A stretch of DNA of 64,000 nucleotides, from positions 4,980,001 to 5,044,000 of the forward strand of contig NZ_CP108093.1 of NCBI RefSeq assembly GCF_036188265.1. The letters are read 5' to 3'. Source of the DNA: Streptomyces sp. NBC_00247 (GTDB lineage: Bacteria > Actinomycetota > Actinomycetes > Streptomycetales > Streptomycetaceae). Shown in pieces: positions 40,978 through 49,396 of this stretch. A program made the position numbers and the translations under genes. Below the pieces are notes generated by a model that was not told the origin of the DNA, ran no database searches, and worked only from the letters and a program-made list of their open reading frames with translations. Position 1 is the first letter of the stretch, and the number at the start of each line of letters is the position of its first letter.

Positions 40978-41532
40978 ATGCGCCGCGACGGAGCCGCCAA
41001 CAGGGAGAAGGTCCTGCTGGCCGCCGAGCATGTGTTCGCCGAGAAGGGGGCCGCCGCCTCCACTGATGAGGTCGCGCAGCGGGCCGGGGTCAGCATCGCC
41101 ACCGTCTTCCGGAATTTCGCCACCAAGCAGGACCTCATCGAGGCCACCGCGTGCCGCTACCTGGAGAAGCTGACCGCCCAGGCGCTGGCGCTCGCCGAAA
41201 GCCAGGACGCCGGAAAAGCCTTCGCCTCCCTGATGAAGTCCCTCGCGGCGGCCGGGCCGGTGAAGATGACCCTGCTGGACCTGTTGCCCCCGCACGACGA
41301 CGACGGCCAGGGCTTGTCCCGGCCGGTCACCGAGGCCGCCGACGCCTTCCGCGCGGCCCTCGAAGGCGCACTCCACCGCGCCCAGGCCGCCGGCGCCGCG
41401 CGCCCCGACGTCACCGGCGACGACGTCTCCCTCCTCCTGCGCGCCCTCGCATACGCCACGGACCTCAGCGAAGGCGAGGCACTCGACCGGGCCGTGGGCA
41501 TCGTCCTCGACGGCCTCGGCGTACCGCGCTGA
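40978..41532 (+). CDS. TetR-family regulator carried by the transposon
   Basis: A 184-residue protein from ATG 40978 (AGGGG upstream). The helix-turn-helix is REKVLLAAEHVFAEKG...TDEVAQRAGVSIATVFRNFATKQDLIEA. The C-terminal half is Ala-rich and helical with no recognised ligand motif. It is likely a sensor of the aromatic substrate of the divergent monooxygenase, by position only. Confidence 0.9.
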   Translation: MRRDGAANREKVLLAAEHVFAEKGAAASTDEVAQRAGVSIATVFRNFATKQDLIEATACRYLEKLTAQALALAESQDAGKAFASLMKSLAAAGPVKMTLLDLLPPHDDDGQGLSRPVTEAADAFRAALEGALHRAQAAGAARPDVTGDDVSLLLRALAYATDLSEGEALDRAVGIVLDGLGVPR

Positions 41533-41616
41533 CACCTGACCCCTTCCGTCCAGCCCGGCCCGCGCGCCCGGCCCCACAGGGATGCACCGTCCGGCGCCGG
41601 CCCCACCGCTGCCCCG

Positions 41617-44600
41617 TCACAGCTCGTCCACGGCGGTCTTGTCGCGCAGGGGCCGCAGGCCACCGGGCAGGTCGGGGAGCTGGAAGGAGTACCGGCCGAG
41701 CACGTTGATGTGATGTCGCACGAACGGGGAGAGCCGGGCGAGATCCTCGTCCCGGACCCCGAAACCGTCACTCCGGAGCTGGGCTACGGCGGCGTCCATA
41801 TAGCGGGTGTTGAACAGTACGAGTGCGTTGAGGACGAGGCCCAGCGCGCCGATCTGGTCCTCCATGCCGTCCTGGTAGAGCTGCCCTGCCCGGCCGTGGA
41901 AGATCTTCCGGGCGAGCGCGTGGCGGCCTTCCTGGAGGTTGGCCTGCACCTTGATCTGGCGGCGGTATCCGGGCTCGTCGGCCAGGCGCAGGATGTGCAG
42001 GGTTTTCGCGATCCGCCCGTAGTGCGCGATCGCGTCGCCAAGCGGGGTGGGGCGACCGTCGCGGGACAGCATGCGGATGACGTCGTAAGCGCGGACGGCT
42101 CCGGTGTGGATGGAGCCGATGATCCGCAGGATGTCCTCCCAGTGCCGCTCGATGCGGGCGAGGTCGACCCGGCCGCGGGCGGCGTCCTGGAAGGCGCCGT
42201 AGTCGGCCGTGCGGTCGATGCGCCACATCTTCTGGTCCGGCAGGTCCGCGAGCTGCGGAGCGTAGGCGAACCCGGCCAGGGTGAGAAGGCCGAACACGAT
42301 GTCGCTGTAGCTCGCGGTGTCGGTGACGATCATCTCCGGGCGCTTGCCGCCATCGCGGTCGTAGAGCACATCCAGTACGTACAGGGAGTCGCGCGGGGTG
42401 CCAGCCACCACCTTCCCGCCCAGTCCTGCGGCCTGGTCGTTGATCATGTTGAGCCAGGTCGCCCCGCCCCGGCGCCCGAAGTACTTGGGGTTCGGCCGCG
42501 CGTACACGCCGGGGACGGGAACGACGAACCGCATCCCGTCCACCGAAGCGACCAGGCCCCCGCCCCACGCCTGCGCGAGATCGATGGACGCCTGGTGCTC
42601 GATGAGGGTCGCGTTCGCGGCCCGGTAGGTCGCCAGCCGCAGATACGTCTGGTCCACGTGGGACAACCTGCCGTACTTCAGCGCATCCGCGCCGCCCATC
42701 ACCGGGGTGTAGCCGACGTTGCAGCCATGGGCGACCAGCAGCGCCGCGATCGTCACAGGCAGGTCCTTCAGCCTCGCATCACCGCCGGTGACCGAGGTGA
42801 ACGCCTGGTCGGCGCCGGTCCAGGAGAACACCTCCAGCAGCACCTCGGGCAGGTCTACTCTCGGCAGCATCGCGTTCACCGCGGCCCGCAGGTCCAGCAG
42901 GGACGCCGGTTCGGGCTCCGGCTCCAGGGCGGCGAAGTGCAGACGGCCGTCGCCGTCGAAGACGATCTGCGCGTTGTCCGGGACCCGGGCGGCGACCTCC
43001 CGGTAGGTGCCCTCCAGCAGCGCGGCCCGCGCCGCCAGGTGCCCGCCCGCCTCCCCGGGCAGGTTAAGCGAGGCCAGCACGGTCGGCCTTGCCTGCTTCC
43101 ATGCCTCGCCGGCCAGCAGCTTCGCCCGCGGGTCGCCCCACTTGGAGGAGTTGCGGGCGAAGACCTGCTTGCTGCGCAGCATCCGGTGCAGGTGCTCCAG
43201 CACGCAGAACGTGTACGCCCTCCAGTCCACCGTCCCCGGCTCCAGGTGGGGCGCGGCCAGGACCGGACGCCGCCAGGAGCCGGTGAGCAGACCGGTGTCG
43301 ATCTCAGCCGGGCCGACCTTCTTGCGGCCCATCAGCCCCGGCAGCGACAACAGCGCGCCCAGCACGGCCTCACCCTCCGGGGTGGCGTCGAAGTCCACCA
43401 CGCTGACCAGCAGCTTCAGGAACGGACGGACGGTACCGAACCGGTTGATCAGCATGGCCCGCCATGCTTCGTCGGCGTCGGAGTCCAGCGGCGGGGTCAG
43501 TTCGAACAAGGCGGCGATCGCCGCCGCCAGCTCGTCGCGGGGCACCACCTGCTCGATGGCCGCCCACATCGCGTCCAGGCTCGCCACCTTCGGCGGGGCG
43601 ATCTCCCCGGTGTCGGTGTCGACCTGCTCGCTCGTGGTGTCGAACACGACCTGGAAGGCGGTCGCCAGCTTCACCGACGCCCGCTCGACCCGCGGCAGTG
43701 TCTTCAGCTTCTCCTTCGCGCTCTCCCGCTCCGCCCGGGCCAGCAGCTTCGTCGCGATCAGCACCTCCAGCAGGTCCAGTGCGTCGTCCACCGCCCGCGA
43801 CGTGAGGTAGACCGCGGTGGCCAGCAACGTCGCCAGCCGCCAGCCGCCGGGCGTCGGAGTGCCGGCGCAGCAGCGACGCCTTGCCGTCCACCCCGTACCG
43901 GGACAGCTCCGCCAGGCGCCGCGGCGGTATCCCCGACACGTCCAGGGCGCCCATCCCGAGCGCGGCGATCTCCTCCGCCCGCTTCAGCGCCCGCCTCATC
44001 TGCGGACCCGACACCCGCACCGGACCGCGCCGCAGCCGGTCCAGCTCCGAAACCCGCTCACCGGGCGCCACCGTCAGCAGCGAGTCCAGCACCGCCCGCT
44101 GCCCGACGCTCAGCATCCCGTACAGGGTGTCCCACAGCCGCTGGTTCGCCGCCTCCCGCACCGTGCCCACCAGCCGGGCCAGTCGACTCGCTCCCGGCAG
44201 CAGCACCCGGCCCTCGCGCAGCCACCCCGCTGCCGCGTCGAACAACGCCTTCGGCCCGTCCCCCGTCGTCCATGCCCGCGCGTCCAGCCAGCCCGCCAGC
44301 TCCTCGCGGACCTCGGCGAAGTCCCGCCAGCCCCCGGCTTCCTGGATCTCCCCGGCGTGCGTACGGGCCGTGCCGTCCCGCTCGCCGTACAGCTTCAGGC
44401 ACGAGGCGTCCGCGATCTCCAACTGCCCGGCCAGATACTGGGCCATCTCCGCCGGCACCTGCCGCGGGTCCGGCATGAACCGGCCCAGAAAACGCACACT
44501 CGTCAGCTGAACCGCGTACCCGAGCCGGTTGTGCGACCGCCGCTTGGCCTGCACCGCCTGCCGGTCCGCGTCGTCCAGGAAAAAGTACCGCTCCAGCTCC

Positions 44601-44671
44601 GCCCGCGAAGGCGCCTCGCGGAACGACCCATACCGGGCCGCCTGCTCATCCGTCAGGAACTCGACCGCCAC
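41617..44671 (-). pseudogene. tnpA: Tn3 transposase broken by a 7-bp duplication
   Basis: The N-terminal part (from ATG 44671, FLTDEQAARYGSFREAPSRAELERYFFL, DUF4158-like) and the catalytic DDE_Tnp_Tn3 part (ending 41617, with MIVTDTASYSDIVFGLL, RHHINVLGRYSFQLP) lie in different frames. At 43832-43845 the 7-mer GCCAGCC is present twice in tandem. Removing one copy restores a continuous ~1,015-residue frame through DARRLATLLATAVYLTSRAVDD, the normal Tn3 transposase length. The gene is therefore a recent frameshift pseudogene; a short internal reading frame alone would lack the DNA-binding half. Confidence 0.93.
43832..43845. repeat. 7-bp tandem duplication inside tnpA
   Basis: GCCAGCC at 43832-43838 is repeated at 43839-43845. 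It causes the transposase frameshift. Confidence 0.9.
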
Positions 44672-44760
44672 AACAGCTCTACGAAGATCGACAACAACGA
44701 CCCACGAAGGCTCCGACGCTCAATCACCCCAGGTCAAAGCACGAAACAACCCAGCGATCC

Positions 44761-44798
44761 CTTAGCGCACGATCTGACACGGATGTTCCTCAGCCCCC
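44761..44798 (-). repeat. Right terminal inverted repeat of the Tn3 element
   Basis: The reverse complement begins GGGGGCTGAGGAACATC and ends GCTAAG, pairing with 38434-38471. AGTAC follows immediately. Confidence 0.93.
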
Positions 44799-44941
44799 AG
44801 TACCGGGCCGCTCGTGTGCTTGGAGTCGCGGATGGGGACTGTGTGGTGGGTGGCGACGAGGTTGGTGGCGACCTCTACGCAGGCGCCGCCATTGTTGCTG
44901 TAGGAGGACGTGAACCAGTAGGGGGAATCGTCGGCAGTCAC
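44799..44941 (-). pseudogene. 5' half of the DUF397 gene interrupted by the transposon
   Basis: From GTG 44941, reading TADDSPYWFTSSYSNNGG...SKHTSGPVL, then broken by the right end of the transposon. It is a paralogue of the intact DUF397 gene at 45174-45383 and lies downstream of it on the same strand. The other half is at 38359-38433. Confidence 0.9.
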
Positions 44942-45112
44942 CGGATTGCCTCTCGTCTCTGTCGGTTGGAGTCACGGGGCGCGGTCACCTGGAGTGACGC
45001 TTTGGTCTGCCCCGCTCCACGCCGTGCGAACCGGCCTATGAGGCCCAAGTGGCACTGAAACAACTGTGGTTCTGTGGGCTTTGCCACCGGTTGGTCGACT
45101 GAGGGACAGAAG

Positions 45113-45148
45113 AAGCCCCCACCCTGCGTTCTGGCAGGGCGGGGGCTT
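45113..45148 (-). terminator. Terminator after the intact DUF397 gene
   Basis: A 14-bp stem (AAGCCCCC-A-CCCTGC with GCAGGG-C-GGGGGCTT, one mismatch) and a six-base loop. Confidence 0.8.
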
Positions 45149-45173
45149 CGTGCCGAACGGGTTGAACGACTTG

Positions 45174-45383
45174 TCAGATGCTGCTGAACTTGCCGGCCTT
45201 GACGCCTGCCACGAACGCGGTGAACGAGGTGGCGGAGATGCCCAGAACCGGGCCGCTCGTGTCCTTGGAGTCGCGGACGGGGACCGTGCCGTGCGTGGCG
45301 ACGAGGTTGGTGGCGACCTCGACGCACTGGCCACCGTCGGTGCTGTAGGAAGACGTGAACCAGCGGAGGGATTCGGTAGTCAC
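45174..45383 (-). CDS. DUF397 protein
   Basis: A 69-residue protein with the full DUF397 pattern: LRWFTSSYSTDGGQCVEVA, VPVRDSKDTSGPVLGISATSFTAFVAGVK. DUF397 proteins are partners of adjacent DUF5753 helix-turn-helix regulators in Streptomyces (for example around whiJ) and influence development. GTG 45383 overlaps the regulator's stop by GTGA. Confidence 0.93.
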   Translation of the reverse strand: MTTESLRWFTSSYSTDGGQCVEVATNLVATHGTVPVRDSKDTSGPVLGISATSFTAFVAGVKAGKFSSI

Positions 45384-46210
45384 GAGATGCCCTTTCGTAC
45401 CTGAATGATCATGGCCACGGACTCGGCCTGTGAAAGCGCTTCGGCCTGAAGCTGATGGTAGGCCGTCAGGAGTGGCTCGACGAAGCGACTGTCGCGCTCC
45501 AACTGCCCAGAGTGCGCTGACTCCGCGTAGGAAACGTGTGAGCGGTCCGCCAGGGTTACCAGAGTGAGCGGCTTGTTCAGTGAGCGGCGTTCTCCGAGCC
45601 CGAAAGTTGCCACCTGCACGACAGTGTTCGGCATGTCGGCGACCATCACGAGATGGTCCAGTTGCTCCGTCATGACCGTCGGACCACCGACGTGTTGCCG
45701 GATGCAGCTTTCGTCAAGAACGACGTAGACCTGCGGGGCTGGTGTGCGAGCGAGGGATTGCTGGCGTCGGGCGAGAAGCGCCAGCCGTTCGTCGGCCTGG
45801 ACGTGGGTGATGGCACCTCGCCGAACCGCACCCCGGGTGATGGCAGCAGCGTATGCCTGAGTCTGGAACAGCCCTGGTACCGCGCCGATTTCGAAGAGCC
45901 ACATCTCTGTCGCCCGCCCCTCGTGCGCCACGAACTCCGGGAAGCCGTCGAGGATCGCGCTGTTTCGGGTTGCCGCCCCCTGCCGCGTCAGTGCGTCGCC
46001 CGTGCCCAGGGCCCGGTCGGTACTTGCGGTGAACTTGGCAGTTGGAGTTCGTGCACCAGTTTCCACCCCGGAAATATGCGAAGCGGAATATCCCGTGCGG
46101 GCGGACAGCTCGTCCTGTGTCCACCCGCGTTCCTCTCGCAGCCTGCGCAGACGTTCCCCGAAGGCCGCGCGAGGGCTCGCCCCCGGGTCTAACTCTTTGC
46201 GATTTGCCAC
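45380..46210 (-). CDS. XRE-family regulator with DUF5753 domain
   Basis: A 276-residue protein: helix-turn-helix LRRLREERGWTQDELSARTGYSASHISGVETGARTPT (about 22-57), then the DUF5753 sensor/interaction domain (from about 100: EMWLFEIGAVPGLFQTQAYAAAI; HVGGPTVMTEQLDHLV; MPNTVVQVATFGLG). It is first in an operon with one intact and one transposon-interrupted DUF397 gene, the usual whiJ-like arrangement. Developmental or antibiotic regulation is the known role of the family. Confidence 0.93.
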   Translation of the reverse strand: MANRKELDPGASPRAAFGERLRRLREERGWTQDELSARTGYSASHISGVETGARTPTAKFTASTDRALGTGDALTRQGAATRNSAILDGFPEFVAHEGRATEMWLFEIGAVPGLFQTQAYAAAITRGAVRRGAITHVQADERLALLARRQQSLARTPAPQVYVVLDESCIRQHVGGPTVMTEQLDHLVMVADMPNTVVQVATFGLGERRSLNKPLTLVTLADRSHVSYAESAHSGQLERDSRFVEPLLTAYHQLQAEALSQAESVAMIIQVRKGIS

Positions 46211-46314
46211 TCTTCATCGATCTTTCATTCAGTTTCGTGGAGGTTGAAGGCGTTTTAAGAGTAGGTCACTCTGAAGCCTCCTGGTAGCGAAACGGCTACA
46301 GAGAGGAGTTGCCC

Positions 46315-46590
46315 ATGTCCGTGCCTTCCGTGCCAGACGCCGGTGATCCGGCGGAGCGGGACCCCGACGGAACGCTCCCGCGCCCCGGTGCACTCATGGT
46401 GGACACCAGCCGTGAGGATCGTGTCGGGGAGTTCCGAGGGGTCGCCGGGCCGTACTGGGCCATAAGGCCCGTCGGCGGCGGGATCGAGTGGGAAGCCGCC
46501 CCCGAGTCCGTACGGCCGGCGAGCCCGACAGAGCGGCTGCGGGCGGAGAACGCGCGCTGCAACGCCCGGAGTCGGGGTGATGTGCTGTGA
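46315..46590 (+). CDS. Small hypothetical protein of an XRE/DUF397 neighbourhood
   Basis: A 91-residue protein from ATG 46315 with AGAGGAG upstream. It has the phrase MVDTSREDRVGEFRGVAGPYWAIRPVGGG...WEA, a pattern I recall from many short Streptomyces proteins near such regulators, with no known function. It is divergent from the XRE gene and coupled by GTGA to the next ORF. Confidence 0.75.
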   Translation: MSVPSVPDAGDPAERDPDGTLPRPGALMVDTSREDRVGEFRGVAGPYWAIRPVGGGIEWEAAPESVRPASPTERLRAENARCNARSRGDVL

Positions 46591-46913
46591 GTGCGAGCCC
46601 CGAAGACGCCACCCCCGAAGGCGCCACCCCCACCGAGGCGCGACGGTCGCCCGCCCCCGCCCCCGCCCCCGCCCCTGCCGACTGCCCTGTCTGTCAGGAC
46701 TTCGACTGGGCCGAGAAGGACGCCGAGCGGACGGGCGACCTGAGCGCCGCGACTGACTGGCGAGTCCTGCGCAGACGTCATCAGGCGGCCGAACACCCGG
46801 AGGCGGAAGCCGGCAACCCCTCGGCGACTTCCGTACCGGGCCCACCGGCCGAGGACCGACGAACCGAGGGAGGCGCTCCCGTGCGCCTCGCCCCGCGAGG
46901 AAGTGCACGGTGA
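46587..46913 (+). CDS. Small hypothetical protein with a CxxC pair
   Basis: A 108-residue protein from GTG 46587 in a GTGA overlap. The N-terminus is an Ala/Pro tract, then DCPVCQDFDWAEKDAERTGD with a single CxxC, then an acidic/Pro-rich tail. No family is recognised. The coupling at both ends supports translation. Confidence 0.6.
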   Translation: MSASPEDATPEGATPTEARRSPAPAPAPAPADCPVCQDFDWAEKDAERTGDLSAATDWRVLRRRHQAAEHPEAEAGNPSATSVPGPPAEDRRTEGGAPVRLAPRGSAR

Positions 46914-47230
46914 TCCAGTGCACCGCCGTCGCCCTGCTGCCTGCCTCGCAGCGCGCGGCCCGCCGTGACGGAACCCCGGCCGAGCCAAGGCCCATCCGGT
47001 GCGTACTCGGGGAACGGCACCCCGACGAACACGCGTACCTGCTGTGGGACGACGACCGGCTCGGCGGTGGGGTATGGATCCGCTGGACAGCCGGCGGCCG
47101 CATGTACCGCGTCGTACTGCTCCGGTGTACCCGTTCCGACGAACTGCTCGGTCCCTGCGGGTTCTTCGCCGACCACCCGGCGCACCACTCGTGGGAGATC
47201 ACCGACCCTGCCGGACGCCCTGCCGGATAG
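46910..47230 (+). CDS. Small hypothetical protein
   Basis: A 106-residue protein from GTG 46910 (GTGA overlap). It appears to be a small beta-rich domain (CVLGERHPDEHAYLLWDDDRLGGGVWIRWTAGGRMYRVVLLRC). I do not recognise it. It is third in the coupled run with the two preceding genes. Confidence 0.6.
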   Translation: MIQCTAVALLPASQRAARRDGTPAEPRPIRCVLGERHPDEHAYLLWDDDRLGGGVWIRWTAGGRMYRVVLLRCTRSDELLGPCGFFADHPAHHSWEITDPAGRPAG

Positions 47231-47296
47231 GCGGCACGCCACCGGCACCCCCTGCCCCGCCGTACGGGGTGACGCCGACACGGGCGGAGGGGGCTG

Positions 47297-48058
47297 TCAG
47301 TCCGTCCGGCGGGCGCACGCGATCCAGAGGGCCATGACCCCCGTCCACGCGATCGTGAGGTAGCGGGCCACGGGGTCCTGGCCGAACAGTGCCAGGGTGC
47401 CGAGCCACCCGACGCCGAGGGCCGCGAGCAGCGCGAGCAACCGCCCGTCGCGGGGGAAGTCGTCGGCACGCCAGGGCCGCGCGCTCAACACCGTCCGCGC
47501 GGCCACCGCCACGAACAGGCAGATCAGCGCGCACCACAGAAGAATCCGGAACCGCGAGACCGCCAGGTAGGAGTAGGTGTCGCCGCCCACCACCAGACCC
47601 ACGGGTTCCCCCCGCCACAGCCGGACTTCGGCCCGGTCGCCCATCCTGATCTTCTCGTACGGTTTCGCGTCCACCGACAACCAGGCCGAGTGGTCCGGCC
47701 ATTCCGCCTTGACCTCGTGGAAGGTGACGCAGTTGACGCCGCCCCCTTCCATCGGGTTGGTGCCGTCGGAGTGACACGAAAGGCGCGTCCGGTGGTCGGT
47801 CACCGTGGCCGTCTCGTGCCGCACGCAGGCCGCACCGTCGCCGTCGTACCCGCTCCCTGCCGCGCAGACCGGCGCCCGGCGGTACTCAGTGGCCTTCGTG
47901 TACATGTCGCCGAGCTGCTGGCCGCAGAGAAGGACGACCCACCCCGCCGCGAGGACGATCAGTCCCCGCAGCCAGAAGGGCAGCCACGCGCGGTACCCGT
48001 CCTGCACGTCCCCCGTCGACTTCACCCAGCCGTGATTCCCCGTGGGGTGGACCGCCAT
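47297..48058 (-). CDS. Four-helix membrane protein of unknown function
   Basis: A 253-residue protein. Helices lie near 27-48 (WLRGLIVLAAGWVVLLCGQQL), 168-188, 203-223 and 231-247. An extracytoplasmic domain of ~115 residues between helix 1 and 2 carries several Cys (PVCAAG, AACVRH, LSCHS, VNCVTF), probably disulfide-bonded. No family is recognised. Confidence 0.7.
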   Translation of the reverse strand: MAVHPTGNHGWVKSTGDVQDGYRAWLPFWLRGLIVLAAGWVVLLCGQQLGDMYTKATEYRRAPVCAAGSGYDGDGAACVRHETATVTDHRTRLSCHSDGTNPMEGGGVNCVTFHEVKAEWPDHSAWLSVDAKPYEKIRMGDRAEVRLWRGEPVGLVVGGDTYSYLAVSRFRILLWCALICLFVAVAARTVLSARPWRADDFPRDGRLLALLAALGVGWLGTLALFGQDPVARYLTIAWTGVMALWIACARRTD

Positions 48059-48097
48059 GCGCGGTCCACCCGTTCACCGCCCGCCCCCGCCGGCCCC

Positions 48098-48823
48098 TCA
48101 ACCCGCCTTCGCCGCCAGCGCGTCCGCGACCCCGGTCTCCTTGTGGCCCAGGAAGTGCGGGTCGGGCCGGAAGACGGCGTCCAGGGCCGCCTTGCCCGCC
48201 GCGAAGACCTCGCGCGTACCTCCGTAGTACCAGGTGACGTCGTGCGGCTCGTCCACGCCGACCCCGTACGCGTCGATCCCGGCGGCCCGGCAGAGGGCGA
48301 CGGCCCGCCGGATGTGGAACCCCTGGCTCACCAGGACCGCGCGGTCGACCCCGAAGATCTTCTTGGCCCGGACGCAGGAGTCCCAGGTGTCGAAGCCCGC
48401 GTAGTCGCTGACGATGCGCGGTCCGGGCACCCCGTGCGCGGTGAGGTACGTGCGCATCGCGTCCGGCTCGTCGTACTCCGTGCGGCTGTTGTCGCCGGTC
48501 ACCAGAAGGGCCCTCACCTTGCCGGCCCGGTACAACTCGGCCGCCGCGTCCAGCCGGTGGGCGAGGTACGGGGTCGGCTTCCCGTCCCAGAGCCCGGCGC
48601 CGAACACCACGGCGACGTCCTCGCGCGGCGCGTCGGCCGTGGTCCGTACGTGCGCCTCGGCCGACGCGTACATCCACGTCATCGGCGCCAGCGCCACCGC
48701 ACAGGCCACCATCAGGCCCTGGAGCGACCGCCGTTGACCTCGCCGGGTGCGCGGGACCAGCTCCGGCCACCGGCGTGGCCGCAAGACCGCCCCGAGGGCC
48801 TTCGGCAGTCTCATTCTTCGCAT
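48098..48823 (-). CDS. ElyC/SanA/YdcF-family (DUF218) membrane protein
   Basis: A 241-residue protein from ATG 48823 (GGAGG upstream; the ATG at 48850 has none). One N-terminal helix, then an outside DUF218 domain: VAVVFGAGLWDGKPTPYLAHRLDAA, LLVTGDNSRTEYDEPDAM, FDTWDSCVRAKKIFGV, LVSQGFHIRRAVALCRAAGI. SanA-type proteins affect the envelope barrier and antibiotic resistance in E. coli; the reaction is not established. Confidence 0.9.
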   Translation of the reverse strand: MRRMRLPKALGAVLRPRRWPELVPRTRRGQRRSLQGLMVACAVALAPMTWMYASAEAHVRTTADAPREDVAVVFGAGLWDGKPTPYLAHRLDAAAELYRAGKVRALLVTGDNSRTEYDEPDAMRTYLTAHGVPGPRIVSDYAGFDTWDSCVRAKKIFGVDRAVLVSQGFHIRRAVALCRAAGIDAYGVGVDEPHDVTWYYGGTREVFAAGKAALDAVFRPDPHFLGHKETGVADALAAKAG

Positions 48824-48947
48824 GGGAACCTCCGTCGATGCCCGGCGCACGGCGCTCGTGCGGCCCTCCCCCTCCTGTGGGGACGAAGGAACGTACCCGG
48901 GAGTTCTGCGTGCGGGGATCTCGCTGTGCCGTCGCCCCGTGAAGTCC

Positions 48948-49229
48948 TCAGTCGGCGGGGCGATTCGGCGCCGCGAGCCAGGGGGCGAGAAGGGCGGTGA
49001 ACTCCTCGTCGGAGATGTGTCTGTCCCCCCAGCCGAATCCCTCCCACGCCTGGGCGCGCTGGAGGACGGGCAGCGGAACGGCGAACGCGAGACGGAAGCA
49101 AGCGATGAACGCCATGGCGCCGAACCCCGGGCCCAGTTCCTCCCTGGCGATCGACGCCACCTCCACCGCGCCCGCCCCTCCGGCGTGCGAGGCCTTCAGC
49201 TTCTCCGCGGTGCTCTCGATGCCTGCCAT
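48948..49229 (-). CDS. Small protein after the toxin-like gene; candidate immunity protein
   Basis: A 93-residue protein from ATG 49229 (AAGGA upstream; a longer start at 49331 is less likely). Sequence is compact and helical: IAREELGPGFGAMAFIACFRLAFAVPLPVLQRAQAWEGFGWG. It follows the polymorphic-toxin-like gene by 168 bases on the same strand, the usual place for an immunity gene. No family is recognised; the immunity role is inference from position and size. Confidence 0.65.
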   Translation of the reverse strand: MAGIESTAEKLKASHAGGAGAVEVASIAREELGPGFGAMAFIACFRLAFAVPLPVLQRAQAWEGFGWGDRHISDEEFTALLAPWLAAPNRPAD

Positions 49230-49274
49230 GACGATCAGTCCTTCGTCGCTCGTGTTCTCGTACCGAGGGGGAGT

Positions 49275-49312
49275 GGGGGCGGACGCACGTGTATACGCGT
49301 GCGTCCGCCCCC
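49275..49312 (-). terminator. Hairpin between toxin-like gene and candidate immunity gene
   Basis: A perfect 15-bp stem (49275-49289 with 49298-49312) and eight-base loop. It lies after the toxin stop and before the immunity start, so it could end or attenuate the toxin transcript. Confidence 0.75.
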
Positions 49313-49396
49313 TTTCATCTGTCCGACTCACGTGGTGTCCGGCGAGTCAGGGCCGGGGCCCGACGCCCGATCCGGCCCCGGCCCACCGGACAGCCT

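Larger units (their letters stand above)
38434..44798. mobile_element. Complete Tn3-family transposon (6,365 bp)
   Basis: Bounded by 38-bp inverted repeats that begin GGGG and end TAAG, as in Tn3 itself, with 36 of 38 positions identical between ends and an exact 5-bp target duplication. Order: left repeat, recombinase core site, decayed tyrosine recombinase, 28-bp palindrome, PobA-like monooxygenase (minus), TetR regulator (plus), broken transposase (minus), right repeat. The use of a tyrosine recombinase rather than a serine resolvase recalls the TnpI subgroup (Tn4430). It is inserted in a DUF397 gene. The transposase and recombinase are both damaged, so it probably needs help in trans to move. 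Confidence 0.93.
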
